Numbered from the stretch's first letter, positions 7,873 through 16,924 are shown. The stretch: 64,000 bases of DNA from Roseiarcus sp963726105 (GCA_963726105.1 CAVSBJ010000012.1:248001-312000); one strand, 5' to 3'. Made by a program: numbers and translations. The notes: generated by a model not told the origin, from the letters alone.

Positions 7873-9903
7873 ATGACGGCGGCGCAACCAACGATCAGCG
7901 GCTCCGACGACGCTTCGCTGGCGGAACGGTTGCGTTCGCTGACGCCCGCGATCCTGTTCGGCTTGCGGATGTGGGCTTCCGTTTGCGTCGCCCTTTGGAT
8001 CGCCTTCACGCTTGAGCTGAGCGAGCCCTCCTGGGCGGCGACCACGGCGGCGCTGGTCTGCCAGCCAGTGCTGGGGGCCTCGCTGCGCAAATCGATGTTC
8101 CGGCTGATCGGAACCGTGATCGGCGCCGTCGCCATCGTCGTCCTTGCCGCCTTCTTCCGCCAGGATCGGGTGGGCTTTCTCGTTGGGCTTGCGTTCTGGT
8201 GCGCGGCTTCCGGCTTCGTCGCCACGCTCTTGCGCAATTTCGCCGCTTACGCAGCGGCGCTCGCCGGTTACACCGCGGCCATCATCGCGATCGACGTTCT
8301 CGGACCGGTTGGAAGCACGAACGGCGTCGTCTTCATCTTCGCCATCGACCGCGCGCTCGAGATCTGCATCGGCATCGTCTCCGCCGGAGTCGTGCTTGCG
8401 CTCACCGATCTCGGTCATTCGCGACGGAAGCTCGCAACCGAATTCGCGGATCTGTCGAGCGCGATCCTGGATGGGTTTACGGATTCTTTTGCAAACGCAA
8501 GCTCGGGCCTCAGCCAGTTTCGCGCGCTTCGTCGCGATCTCCTGCGGCGCGTCATCGCGCTCGATCCGATGATCGACGCGGCCATCGGCGAGGCGTCGGA
8601 CCTCCGCTATCGTTCGGCGGGACTGCAACGGGCCGTATCCGGCCTGATGGAAACGATCTCCGCCTGGCGCAAAGTGGCGTTTGCTCTTGCGCGGCACAGC
8701 GATGCGTCGACCCAGCATGAGGCCAACGCGGTTCATGACCTCCTGCCCCGGGCACGGCTGTCGCCCAACGCGATCGGGTCGACCGAGGAACCCGCGGCGT
8801 TGCGAGGGGCATGCTGCTCGGCGGTGCGAGCGCTGACGCATTTCGAGGCTGAGACGCCGATACAGAGACTGCTGGCGGATAACGCCGCCGCGGCCATGCT
8901 TGGGATGGCCCGCGCCCTCAATGGCTTGACCGGCGTGATCGACCCTCGCGACATTATCCGCGTGAAGAGAAGGGCTCGCTTGCGCGTCGCCGACTGGATG
9001 CCGGCGTTTGTCAACGCAGTCCGCGTCCTGTTCGCGGTCGGGACGATCTCGCTGTTCTGGATCGTCAGCGCCTGGCCGAACGGCGTGGCGGCGATCACCT
9101 TCTGCGCCGTCATCGTCATCCTCTTGCCCCCGTCGGGAGATGCGGCTTCTTCCGCCGCAGTCTTGTTTCTCCAGGGAAGCGTTCTCAGCGCGGTCCTGTC
9201 CGCAATTGTGGTGTTCGGGATCCTACCGAAGGTGGTTACCTTCCCCGCGCTCTGTCTGACGCTGGGACTTGTGCTCGTGCCCATGGGATTTCTGAATGCT
9301 CGGGGCTGGAAGCCGATGCTCACCTTCGCTGCGGCCGTCAACTTCCTGCCGATGCTCAACATCACGAACGACATGACTTATGACGCGTCGGGATTCTGGA
9401 ACGGCGCGATCGCCATTCTTGCCGGAATCGGCTTTGGCGTCGTCGCCATGCTCATCATCCCCCCGCTGTCGCCGGCGATCCGCGCCCGGAGGCTGCTCTC
9501 CTTGATGCTCAGGGATTTCCGACGGCTCATGAGACGGGCGTCGCCAGGGAGGCCAGGCGATTGGGAGAACAGAGGCGTCGCCCGCTTGCTCGCGATGCCC
9601 GACAAGGCCGAGGCGCAAGAGCGCTCTGAGCTCGCCGCGATCGTCGCCGTCGGCAAGGAGGTCGTGCGTCTTCGCCACGTCGCGCCGCGTTTCGTCCCAA
9701 ACGCGATGGTCGATGCGGTGCTTGCGCCGCTCGCCGAAGGACGCAGCGGCGAAGCGATCGCGCGTCTTGAGGATATTGACCGCCGGGTCGCCGCCCTGCC
9801 CCGCGCGAGATCCCGGGTTTTGTTGAGCCTCAGATCCAGCATCATGGTGATTTCGGGCCAGCTCTCCGAATTCGCCCCTTATTTTGACCAGCCGTTGCGA
9901 TGA
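7873..9903 (+). CDS. FUSC-family inner-membrane efflux protein (aromatic acid exporter type)
   Basis: This 676-residue protein has two membrane blocks. Residues about 30-180 contain several helices (LWIAFTLELSEPSWAATTAALVCQPVLG is the FUSC signature), and residues about 375-545 contain a second set (LFAVGTISLFWIVSAWPNG and following). A cytoplasmic linker lies between them and a soluble tail follows. This is the AaeB/YccS type that exports hydroxylated aromatic acids or similar compounds together with a periplasmic adaptor. Its stop overlaps the DUF1656 start by 4 bases, making it the first gene of a three-gene efflux operon. The substrate is unknown. Confidence 0.9.
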   Translation: MTAAQPTISGSDDASLAERLRSLTPAILFGLRMWASVCVALWIAFTLELSEPSWAATTAALVCQPVLGASLRKSMFRLIGTVIGAVAIVVLAAFFRQDRVGFLVGLAFWCAASGFVATLLRNFAAYAAALAGYTAAIIAIDVLGPVGSTNGVVFIFAIDRALEICIGIVSAGVVLALTDLGHSRRKLATEFADLSSAILDGFTDSFANASSGLSQFRALRRDLLRRVIALDPMIDAAIGEASDLRYRSAGLQRAVSGLMETISAWRKVAFALARHSDASTQHEANAVHDLLPRARLSPNAIGSTEEPAALRGACCSAVRALTHFEAETPIQRLLADNAAAAMLGMARALNGLTGVIDPRDIIRVKRRARLRVADWMPAFVNAVRVLFAVGTISLFWIVSAWPNGVAAITFCAVIVILLPPSGDAASSAAVLFLQGSVLSAVLSAIVVFGILPKVVTFPALCLTLGLVLVPMGFLNARGWKPMLTFAAAVNFLPMLNITNDMTYDASGFWNGAIAILAGIGFGVVAMLIIPPLSPAIRARRLLSLMLRDFRRLMRRASPGRPGDWENRGVARLLAMPDKAEAQERSELAAIVAVGKEVVRLRHVAPRFVPNAMVDAVLAPLAEGRSGEAIARLEDIDRRVAALPRARSRVLLSLRSSIMVISGQLSEFAPYFDQPLR

Positions 9904-10112
9904 GATTCAACGAAATCAACCTGTTCGGACTTTACGTAGCGCCGATCGCGGTGATCCTGGGCGTTGCCTGGGTGATCTATCTCCTGTTGAGGCGAGCAGG
10001 CGACCGCATCGGCCTGACCGAACGGGTCTGGCATCCTGCCCTGTTTGAACTGGCGCTCTATGTTATGATTGTCTCATCGATCGTCCTTCTCATGGCGCGC
10101 TGGGGGCGCTGA
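9900..10112 (+). CDS. DUF1656 small membrane protein (AaeX-like)
   Basis: This 70-residue protein has two hydrophobic helices (LYVAPIAVILGVAWVIYLLL and LFELALYVMIVSSIVLLMA) separated by a charged loop with HPALFELALY, the DUF1656 hallmark. These proteins sit between the FUSC permease and the HlyD adaptor in Aae-type systems. It overlaps both neighbours (ATGA upstream, TGATG downstream), so co-translation is likely. It probably helps assemble the exporter, though this is not proven for the family. Confidence 0.9.
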   Translation: MRFNEINLFGLYVAPIAVILGVAWVIYLLLRRAGDRIGLTERVWHPALFELALYVMIVSSIVLLMARWGR

Positions 10113-11557
10113 TGTCCCAGGTTGAACTGAAAGCCAACGTCATCGGGACCGCGCCAGCGATCAAGCGCCAGTCGGTCCTGTCGTCCGTGCACGCACTGCC
10201 TGTTCTGACGACTCTGGTGGCGGTTGCGCTCGCGGCGCTGCTCGGCTGGGGCGCCTGGCAATATTACATGGGCACCCCATGGACGCGGGACGGCGCAGTG
10301 CGCGCCTATGTCGTGAAGGTCGCGCCGCAGGTGGCGGGCGAGATTGTGAGTTTGCCGATCGCCGACAACCAGTTCGTCCACAAGGGCGATCTCCTGATGC
10401 TGATCGACCCGAGGAACTATTCCATCGCCGTGCGTCAGGCGCAGGCTTCGGTTGAGCAAGCCCAGGCGGTCGCCGACAACGCGCGCGCCGAAATGATCCG
10501 GCGCGAGAAGCTCAATGACCTCTCGGTCACCATGGAGGAGCGGCAGACCTACATCAGCCAGGCGACCACCGCCGAGGCCACTTACCAAACCGCGCTGGCG
10601 AACCTCGAGCAGGCGCGCATCAATTTCAAGCGCACGCAAGTCCGCTCCCCGGTTAACGGCTACGTCACCAATCTTTCCGCCCAGCTCGGGAACTATGCCG
10701 ACGTGGGAAGCCTGCAGCTTTCGGTCGTCAACTCGGATTCGTACTGGGTCGACGCCTATTTCGAGGAGACGGCGCTGAGCCGCATCCACGACGGCGATGC
10801 GGCGACGGTGAAGCTCATGGGATACACCCCTTTGCTGCGCGGCAGAGTTCAGGGACTCGCGCGCGGCGTCGACGTCCCCAATTCGGCGCCGGACGCTTCG
10901 GGGCTCGCCTCCGTCAATCCGATCTTCACCTTCGTGCGCCTCGCCCAGCGCGTGCCAGTCCGCATCCACATCGATGAGGTTCCGCAGGACATCAAGCTTG
11001 TCGCCGGCATGACTGCGACGGTGCAGATCGAACCTTTCAAGGCGCAGCCGGTTTCAAGCTCGAAACTCGCGCCTGCGAACGTGGGCCAGGCCGAGGTGCA
11101 ACCGGCTTCGTTCCAAACTTTGACGGACGCGGCGCCGCAGACCGCGCGTCTGGAAGTGGCCAAACCGGCGACGACAACGCCGGTTCCGCAAGCCGTGAGC
11201 CCGCCATCGACGCAACCGGTTCAGCCGCCCGCCGCATCGGCGGCATCCCCGCCAGCGCCAGCCTCAAACGAATTGTCGGTGTCCGTGCCGCCGTCGCCGC
11301 AGGCTGCCGCGGCGGCGAACGCGGCGGCCACCGATCTCAAGACCCTCCAACAGCAGATCGCCGCCTTCCCTCCTTCTGGCGCCGGCTCCGCCAAGAGCGA
11401 CGGCGGAATGCCGGCAAGCGAATATCTGGGGCAGACCTACGATCTTTACGGCGGTCAGAGCGCGGCGCCCGCGCCGAGGCCCCGGTCTCCCGACTCGATC
11501 CGCAGGCGCGCCCGCTCGAGATGGCGCCATTTGCCGCCGCGATCGCCGTCGCCTTGA
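10112..11557 (+). CDS. HlyD/EmrA-type membrane fusion protein with a Pro/Ala-rich tail
   Basis: This 481-residue periplasmic adaptor has an N-terminal anchor (about residues 28-50), then a biotinyl-lipoyl half (VRAYVVKVAPQVAGEIVSLP, DNQFVHKGDLLMLIDP), an alpha-helical hairpin (about 105-175), the second lipoyl half (RSPVNGYVTNLSAQLGNYA) and a beta-barrel to about residue 310. It would link the FUSC pump to an outer membrane channel. The last 170 residues are unusual: long Pro/Ala/Thr-rich sequence followed by an Arg-rich end. Typical AaeA proteins stop at the barrel. No TolC-like gene follows. Confidence 0.88.
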   Translation: MSQVELKANVIGTAPAIKRQSVLSSVHALPVLTTLVAVALAALLGWGAWQYYMGTPWTRDGAVRAYVVKVAPQVAGEIVSLPIADNQFVHKGDLLMLIDPRNYSIAVRQAQASVEQAQAVADNARAEMIRREKLNDLSVTMEERQTYISQATTAEATYQTALANLEQARINFKRTQVRSPVNGYVTNLSAQLGNYADVGSLQLSVVNSDSYWVDAYFEETALSRIHDGDAATVKLMGYTPLLRGRVQGLARGVDVPNSAPDASGLASVNPIFTFVRLAQRVPVRIHIDEVPQDIKLVAGMTATVQIEPFKAQPVSSSKLAPANVGQAEVQPASFQTLTDAAPQTARLEVAKPATTTPVPQAVSPPSTQPVQPPAASAASPPAPASNELSVSVPPSPQAAAAANAAATDLKTLQQQIAAFPPSGAGSAKSDGGMPASEYLGQTYDLYGGQSAAPAPRPRSPDSIRRRARSRWRHLPPRSPSP

Positions 11558-11825
11558 GCCCGCGCCGACTGCGGAAGTAACCATCTCGCGGCTTTTCGCG
11601 GCCCTTACAACCGCACGCGCCCTCGCCATCGCTGGCCCCGGTATGTCTAGCCTCTCTTGTCTATCGCCAAGAATTACAGTCTGAATATACATTAATTCGT
11701 ACCGGCGAGTTTAAGCCTCGTCCAATCCCGGCTCCGCATAATTCGCCGGCCTACGTCACCTTATTTTTCCGAAGAGACAACAAACTCCGCCGTTACCCAC
11801 GGCGGTCAAAGAGGAAGGTCGTCCT

Positions 11826-13997
11826 ATGCTCGCTGTTGATACTCAATCCCTTTTTTCCGCGCCTCAAGAAACCGCGGCGATCGGCAACAAGGCAGCCGGC
11901 AAAACCGAGGTTTTGCTCACATCGGATAGGGCGGTCGCGACATTCATCGGCATTCGATGGGATGGCGACAAGGTGCGCGGCGTCCGCGTCGAGCTGAGCG
12001 ACGGCTCATTCAAGCAGGCTGGCGGTTACGACGACGGCAAATACACGCTCACTCAATTTCACTTCGCAGCCGGCGAAACGCTCGTCACTGCGGAGCTGAG
12101 AGATTCCGGATATGGCTATGGAAGCTTACGCCAGGTCCAGTTCGAGACATCCCTGAAGAATGCGTTCCTCGCCGGACAGGCTGGCTTCGACCATGAGGCG
12201 TCCCTCGCCGTCGAGGGGTCGGAGCTGGTCGGATTTCACGCCTGGGTCAATCCCGACAATTTCATCAACGCACTCGCTTTCATCGTCCGGCTGCCGTTGC
12301 CGAAGCCCGTCGTCCACAGGCCATGGTTCGCAACGCGCTCCGTCGGCAATCAGGCCGCCGGCAAAAACGAGGTCGATTTGGCTTCCGACACTTCGGTCGC
12401 ACGCGTGTTCTCGGTACGGTGGGATGCCGACAAGGTGCGCGGCATCCGCATGGAATTGCGTGACGGCACGATCAAAAGCGCCGGCGGAATCGATGACGTC
12501 AACTATACGCTGACCTCATATACGTTTGTGGAAGGCGAAACGCTGAAGTCTTTGTCGTTCTCAAGCAGCGGATACGGCTACGGAAGCCTGCGGCGCTTGG
12601 AGTTCACGACCAGCACGGGAGCGACGTTCGCGGCGGGGCCGACCGGCATCGATGACCTCGTCACAGCTCCCGTTTTGGGCGCTCAGCTTGTCGGATTCCA
12701 CGCATGGGTGAATCAAGACAATTTCATCAATGCGATCGCGTTCCACGCGACGAACGACGCGCCGCTCGCCGTCACTGTTCACAATTATTCCCGATGGGCG
12801 TGCGCCTATGCGAACGGTTTTGTCACGGTCGACGGGAAGAACGCGATCCAGGTCATTGATTCCGGGGGCGACAAGCACGGGATGAAGACCAACCACAGTC
12901 GAGTGGTTCAGGTGCAGTCGGGAGGCGTGAGCGGATATTGCGCGTACGACGGCAGCGCGCCGCTTGTGATCTCGGTCTTTGGCGACGCCACCTTCGAGGC
13001 GAAATTTAACGCCGACGATGGGGACGGATCGGTTTCCGGACCGATCAGTGGGTTCAAGCCGCCGTCCGACAAAGCCGCGCTTATTGAGGCTTTGGTGCAC
13101 AAATACGCGCCGATTTATATGTTGAACGTGGATGAGGTTTATTGGCAGTCGACGATCGACGCTTTCCTGCCGAACATGATCCTGCAGAAGACCGCGAACA
13201 ACGCAGCCGACGGCAGTTTGTCGACGTTCTACGACGGCCCGATGGATCGTAACGTCCTCGCCAAACAAGCCCAATTGTTGGGCGCAGCAAACACGAACGA
13301 CGCGGCGTTTCTGCGGACGCGCGCCGATCTCAATCAGCCCTCGGACACGCAGGACTGGTTCGCGAGCGCCCGGCCAACCAATCCGGCGCAAGTCACCGCC
13401 TACGCGGTCGTGGTTGAAGGGGCGCAGAAGCGGCTCGATATCGTCTACTGGTGGTTCTTCAACTACAACCAGGGCAAGACCGTCGCTGGGACCAGCTGGG
13501 GCAACCATGTCTCCGATTGGGAGCATGTGAAGGTCAAGCTCGCCGGGGTCGACTTCGCGAACCCGCAAAACGAAGAAGTGGTCGGGGTGATGTACGATCA
13601 TCACGGCGACCAGGACAACTTCAAGCCCGGCGACGGAAACACCGAATTCTCCGGCCGCCAAGTGCTTGTGCATCTCGCCAACGGCGATCACGAGGCTTAC
13701 GCAAAGGCCGGCGTTTACGACCGGCCGCAGGGCACGCACGACTATTGCAAGGACAACGCCTACCCGTTCGACCAGCGCCAGGGGACGGTCGAAATCTACC
13801 TGTGGAACGGCTCCGACTTTTCTCCGGCGCCGGCCGGGGCTCCTCCGAGCTTCAAAGACCCCGCGTGGCTCAGATATCGCGGGCGCTGGGGCAACCAGCA
13901 ACGCGGTGATTTGCTTGGACTGGTGGCAAGGCTGGAATCGGGGCCGGAGGGACCATTCCGGCCGGGCGAGTATGCGCCGCCGACGCCCGTGACTTGA
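11826..13997 (+). CDS. Large protein with two jacalin-lectin-like repeats and a Vps62-like C-terminal domain
   Basis: This is a 723-residue protein. Residues about 16-155 and 172-308 are two homologous repeats. Each starts G(N)xAAGKxEV, has VRGxRxELxDG in the middle and SGYGYGSLRxxxF before the end, and finishes LVGFHAWVNxDNFINAxAF, which resembles jacalin-type lectin folds. Residues about 312-400 form an unassigned segment with two Cys (WACAYANG, GYCAYDG). Residues about 427-690 (YAPIYMLNVDEVYWQ, DIVYWWFFNYNQGK, WGNHVSDWEHVKVKL, VMYDHHGDQ, QVLVHLANGDHEAYAKAG) match the Vps62/DUF946 pattern, better known from fungi and plants. No signal peptide is visible. An AT-rich 268-base gap precedes it and strong hairpins follow. 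The function is unknown; carbohydrate binding is inference. Confidence 0.75.
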   Translation: MLAVDTQSLFSAPQETAAIGNKAAGKTEVLLTSDRAVATFIGIRWDGDKVRGVRVELSDGSFKQAGGYDDGKYTLTQFHFAAGETLVTAELRDSGYGYGSLRQVQFETSLKNAFLAGQAGFDHEASLAVEGSELVGFHAWVNPDNFINALAFIVRLPLPKPVVHRPWFATRSVGNQAAGKNEVDLASDTSVARVFSVRWDADKVRGIRMELRDGTIKSAGGIDDVNYTLTSYTFVEGETLKSLSFSSSGYGYGSLRRLEFTTSTGATFAAGPTGIDDLVTAPVLGAQLVGFHAWVNQDNFINAIAFHATNDAPLAVTVHNYSRWACAYANGFVTVDGKNAIQVIDSGGDKHGMKTNHSRVVQVQSGGVSGYCAYDGSAPLVISVFGDATFEAKFNADDGDGSVSGPISGFKPPSDKAALIEALVHKYAPIYMLNVDEVYWQSTIDAFLPNMILQKTANNAADGSLSTFYDGPMDRNVLAKQAQLLGAANTNDAAFLRTRADLNQPSDTQDWFASARPTNPAQVTAYAVVVEGAQKRLDIVYWWFFNYNQGKTVAGTSWGNHVSDWEHVKVKLAGVDFANPQNEEVVGVMYDHHGDQDNFKPGDGNTEFSGRQVLVHLANGDHEAYAKAGVYDRPQGTHDYCKDNAYPFDQRQGTVEIYLWNGSDFSPAPAGAPPSFKDPAWLRYRGRWGNQQRGDLLGLVARLESGPEGPFRPGEYAPPTPVT

Positions 13998-14013
13998 AGA
14001 TCGGTTGGGTCGT

Positions 14014-14041
14014 CCGTGGCGATTGCCGTCAATCGCCACGG
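14014..14041 (+). terminator. Perfect 12-bp hairpin after the lectin/Vps62 gene
   Basis: CCGTGGCGATTG at 14014-14025 pairs perfectly with CAATCGCCACGG at 14030-14041 across a four-base loop (CCGT). It starts 17 bases after the stop codon. No T-run follows directly, so it may act as an RNA 3' end stabiliser or a Rho-assisted terminator. Confidence 0.6.
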
Positions 14042-14092
14042 GCTCCACGATCGCGTCCCGGCCGGCCCCCAAATCGGGGCCGCCGAACCCTC

Positions 14093-14146
14093 CCCTCACG
14101 GAAGCGTATCTCCGGAACGCTTCCCTGAGGGCGCCGCTTCCGTTTT
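14093..14146 (+). terminator. Second hairpin with a downstream T-run
   Basis: Arms 14093-14107 (CCCTCA, C, GGAAGCGT) and 14117-14131 (ACGCTTCC, C, TGAGGG) pair along 14 of 15 positions around a nine-base loop. A GTTTTT run follows at 14141-14146. The T-run is ten bases away, so the fit to an intrinsic terminator is good but not perfect. Confidence 0.5.
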
Positions 14147-14778
14147 TCGGAATAGATTGTTCATGGGCATAGATTGTCGTTCGAGCCATTCGCTCCCGGC
14201 CGCGTCAATTCAAAAGCAACTCGCTATCGGTTCCCAATCCGATCACCGATCGAGAGCGTGGCTCAGGCTTGGGAAAGCCCCGAACTGACGAGGACTTCCA
14301 GAGCGCTCCTCAGGACCGATCGTCTAGTGCGGAGGATTCGAAGCGACCGCCAAACGAGGAGGCGGAGCCTCCAGCGGCGGCAGAACGGCCGCAGCCGTTT
14401 TCGGCGCCGGGCCGGGCGGCGACGTGAGCGATACGAGACATCCGACCAGGCCGACTGACGAGCTGGTCTGGATCGGCGGCGGTTCGCGTCTCCCAAGGCG
14501 CCCTGGCGTGAGGCACGCCTCGCAGAAGGGCCATCGTCCGAGCACGCAGGAACAGTCTGAGGCCTTCAATCCAGCTGTAATCCCAATATGCCGCCCGAAC
14601 GCGCCCGACCCTACAGGGCCGGCCTCTGTCTCGATCTGAAAGGCAGGCCCGAGCCGTTCACGATCGCGCCGAACCCGCCGCCCATCAAAAAGCGATGGCG
14701 ATTTGGCGCCGGTTTCTGCTCACCGCCACAGATTTCGCAAATTCCCCTTGCCGAACAAGGCGTGAACGACTAGGGTTT

Positions 14779-14793
14779 GTTCGCGATTTGTTT
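14779..14793 (+). promoter_or_regulatory. Candidate LexA (SOS) box
   Basis: GTTC at 14779-14782, seven bases, then GTTT at 14790-14793 matches the alphaproteobacterial LexA site GTTC-N7-GTTC with one mismatch. It lies 68 bases before the lexA ATG, where autoregulation is expected. Confidence 0.6.
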
Positions 14794-14860
14794 TAGCCAA
14801 AATCGTGATTCGCCCGACTGTACTTCGTCGGCGATGACGGCGAGTGGTCTGGAGAGCGAG

Positions 14861-15565
14861 ATGCTTACCAAAAAGCAGAGCGAGTTGTTGCGTTTTATCC
14901 ATGAGCGCCTGCAGGAGGCGGGGGTGCCCCCGTCGTTCGACGAAATGAAGGAAGCGCTGGAGCTACGCTCGAAATCGGGAATTCATCGGCTCATCATGGC
15001 GCTCGAGGAGCGCGGCTTCATTCGTCGGCTGGCCAATCGCGCCCGAGCGATCGAGGTTTTGCGGTTGCCGGAGTCGGCGACCGTCGCAACTCCAAGGTTG
15101 CAGAGGTTCTCACCGAGCGTCATCCCCGGCAATCTGGGTCGCGTAAGGCCCCTTGCGCCAACGCGCGACGCCGATGACCACCCCGCGGTCATGGTGCCCA
15201 TGATGGGCCGGATCGCCGCCGGCACCCCGATCTCGGCCATCCAGACCCGGCTTCAAACCTTGGCCATGCCGCCGGAATTCCTGGGCAGCGGCGAGCACTT
15301 CGCGCTTGAGGTGCGAGGCGATTCGATGATCGAGGCCGGGATCTTCGAGAACGACACCGTCATCATTCGCAAACAGGACACGGCTGAGACGGGCGAGATT
15401 GTCGTCGCGCTGATCGATGAGGAGGAAGCGACGCTCAAGCGATTGCGCAAACGGGGCGCGTCGATTGCGCTCGAGGCCGCAAATCCGGCCTATGAAACGC
15501 GGATCTTCGGGCCGGATCGCGTCCGCGTCCAAGGGAAAATGGTGAGTCTGTTGCGCCGGTACTGA
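14861..15565 (+). CDS. lexA: LexA SOS repressor
   Basis: This 234-residue protein begins with a winged-helix DNA-binding domain (MLTKKQSELLRFIHERLQE, SFDEMKEALELRSKSGIHRL). A linker and an S24 peptidase-like domain follow. The self-cleavage Ala-Gly is in GRIAAGTPISA, the nucleophile Ser in RGDSMIEAGIFENDT, and the catalytic Lys in EEATLKRLRK. It represses DNA damage genes and cleaves itself with RecA. The ATG at 14861 is chosen because MLTKKQ is the family start; an in-frame upstream extension to 14777 is unlikely. The polymerase gene dinB lies 3 kb away but shows no clear box. Confidence 0.95.
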   Translation: MLTKKQSELLRFIHERLQEAGVPPSFDEMKEALELRSKSGIHRLIMALEERGFIRRLANRARAIEVLRLPESATVATPRLQRFSPSVIPGNLGRVRPLAPTRDADDHPAVMVPMMGRIAAGTPISAIQTRLQTLAMPPEFLGSGEHFALEVRGDSMIEAGIFENDTVIIRKQDTAETGEIVVALIDEEEATLKRLRKRGASIALEAANPAYETRIFGPDRVRVQGKMVSLLRRY

Positions 15566-15589
15566 GGAGCGACACGAAAAGAGAAGGGT

Positions 15590-15640
15590 GGCCGGCCGAA
15601 CGCGTATGTGGAGGCGCTCCATGTCGCGTTCAGGCCGGCC
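15590..15640 (+). terminator. Long hairpin downstream of lexA
   Basis: GGCCGGCCGAACGCG (15590-15604) pairs with CGCGTTC plus GGCCGGCC (15625-15640, one bulged A). The loop contains its own small palindrome TGGAG-GCG-CTCCA. It begins 24 bases after the lexA stop and lacks a T-run, so it is a probable but not certain terminator. Confidence 0.5.
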
Positions 15641-15977
15641 GGCCCTACGGCTCCCGGGGTTGCGGCGGACCGGGGCCGCCGGGCATCGCCGCCAACATTG
15701 TGCTGACGGGCAATGCAATAGTACGCCCTGAGCATGGATATACAACAGCAATCCAAGCATTCAATTTGACGCTGTCGTATTTACCTAAATAAGTCCAGTT
15801 AATCCTTACGTTACGGAAGCTAAAGGGAAGGTTTACGTAGCGATATACGTACAACTCTACGATTGACAGGAAACCATATGTTTCGGGGCGATCGGAGGCG
15901 CCCGGTCTGTTGAAGAGGACGGAGCGCCCTTGCCCGGCCCCTGCCGACGCGTCACGATGCGCCACGGAGGTGATTCG
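15641..15977. other. AT-rich intergenic region between lexA and scpA
   Basis: No gene is recognised here. GC content falls sharply between about 15700 and 15880 compared with both neighbours. A TTGACA at about 15864 could be a -35 element, but no convincing -10 was found. This is where scpA is detached from its usual upstream neighbour nagZ, so a rearrangement end point may lie in this gap. The ribosome site GGAGG at 15966-15970 belongs to scpA. Confidence 0.5.
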
Positions 15978-16784
15978 TTGTCAGCGGAAGGGTTTGGCGC
16001 AGATTTCGACCTCGCTCAGGCGACGGGCGAACCCGCGTTCACCGTCGACCTTGACGGTTTCGAAGGGCCGCTTGACCTCCTGCTGGAGCTCGCCCGACGG
16101 CAGCGGGTCGACCTCGCGCGCATTTCCATCCTGGCGCTTGCCGAACAATATTTGCTGTTCGTCGAGGCTGCCCGCAAATTGCGCCTCGAGCTTGCCGCCG
16201 ACTATCTGGTCATGGCGGCGTGGCTCGCGTTCCTCAAGTCTCGTCTGCTTCTCCCCGCTCCCGAGGAGCCGGCGGAACTGGACGCTCCCGCCCTTGCTGA
16301 GGGTCTCGCTCAACGGCTGCGCGCGCTTGCAGCGATCCGCAAGGCGGGCGAGCACTTGATGAGCCGGCCCCGCATGGGCCGCGATTTTTTCGCCCGAGGA
16401 GAACCGGAGGCCGCCGTCAACACGTCGGGCCGTATCTCCTACCAGAGCAACCTCTACGACCTGTTGGCGGCTTACGCGCGGCAGAGCCAGCGTCATGCGC
16501 TCGCGCGCGTCCGGTTCAAAACGCGCCAAGTCTGGTCGCTTGCCGAGGCTCGCCAGGCCTTGACCCGCCTGGTCGGCGGGCGGGCCGATTGGACGGCTTT
16601 CGATAATTTCCTGCTTGATGCATGCGTCGCCGCGGACATGCGGCGCAGCGCCCGCGCTTCCACATTCGCGGCGTCGCTCGAACTCGCCCGCGAGGGCAAA
16701 CTCGAACTGCGCCAGGACAGGGCCTTCGCGCCGATCTGGCTCCGCCCAACCGAGATCGATCCGGGCGAAGAGCGCGCAGCATGA
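15978..16784 (+). CDS. scpA: Segregation and condensation protein A
   Basis: ScpA is the kleisin subunit of the SMC-ScpAB condensin that compacts and segregates the chromosome. The N-terminal SMC-neck-binding region is seen as FTVDLDGFEGPLDLLLELARRQRVDLARISI, and the middle and C-terminal winged helix (LTRLVGGRADWTAFDNFL, LELAREGKLELRQDRAFAPIWLRP) are typical. The start is taken as the TTG at 15978, seven bases after GGAGG (15966-15970). An ATG at 15957 and a TTG at 15930 are in frame but lack ribosome sites. In most Hyphomicrobiales nagZ lies directly upstream; here nagZ is 9.5 kb away on the other strand. Confidence 0.92.
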   Translation: MSAEGFGADFDLAQATGEPAFTVDLDGFEGPLDLLLELARRQRVDLARISILALAEQYLLFVEAARKLRLELAADYLVMAAWLAFLKSRLLLPAPEEPAELDAPALAEGLAQRLRALAAIRKAGEHLMSRPRMGRDFFARGEPEAAVNTSGRISYQSNLYDLLAAYARQSQRHALARVRFKTRQVWSLAEARQALTRLVGGRADWTAFDNFLLDACVAADMRRSARASTFAASLELAREGKLELRQDRAFAPIWLRPTEIDPGEERAA

Positions 16785-16924
16785 CTTTCGCTCAATCCCG
16801 CGGCTGTCGACGCTGCACGGTTACTGCCGATGGCGGAGCGTGCAATTCGCGAGCTTTCGCCGGCTCCTTCATCCGGGATGAATGTGATCCTATCTGATCA
16901 ATCGCAATTCAAGAAGGGCGCTCC

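Larger units (their letters stand above)
13998..14860. other. Long intergenic region, hairpins and lexA promoter, no recognised gene
   Basis: Of these 863 bases, the first 150 contain two strong inverted repeats that probably end transcription of the lectin/Vps62 gene. The central part (about 14150-14700) has only short open frames with Arg/Pro-rich nonsense translations and no recognisable domain. The last 90 bases carry the lexA promoter with a candidate SOS box. A 20-base motif at 14170-14189 is an inverted near copy of 1673-1692. Confidence 0.55.

Noticed and set aside
14114..14138. GGAAC-N16-CGCT as a further EcfG promoter
   Set aside because: The -10 has a mismatch, the GGAAC is part of a hairpin arm, and no gene follows.
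12561..14189. 542-codon open frame on the minus strand
   Set aside because: It is antisense to the lectin/Vps62 gene and its translation is Arg/Val-rich without any domain; long antisense frames are expected in GC-rich DNA.
14263..14534. Possible small genes between the lectin/Vps62 gene and lexA
   Set aside because: Frames on both strands translate to Arg/Ser/Pro-rich sequence without domains or ribosome sites.
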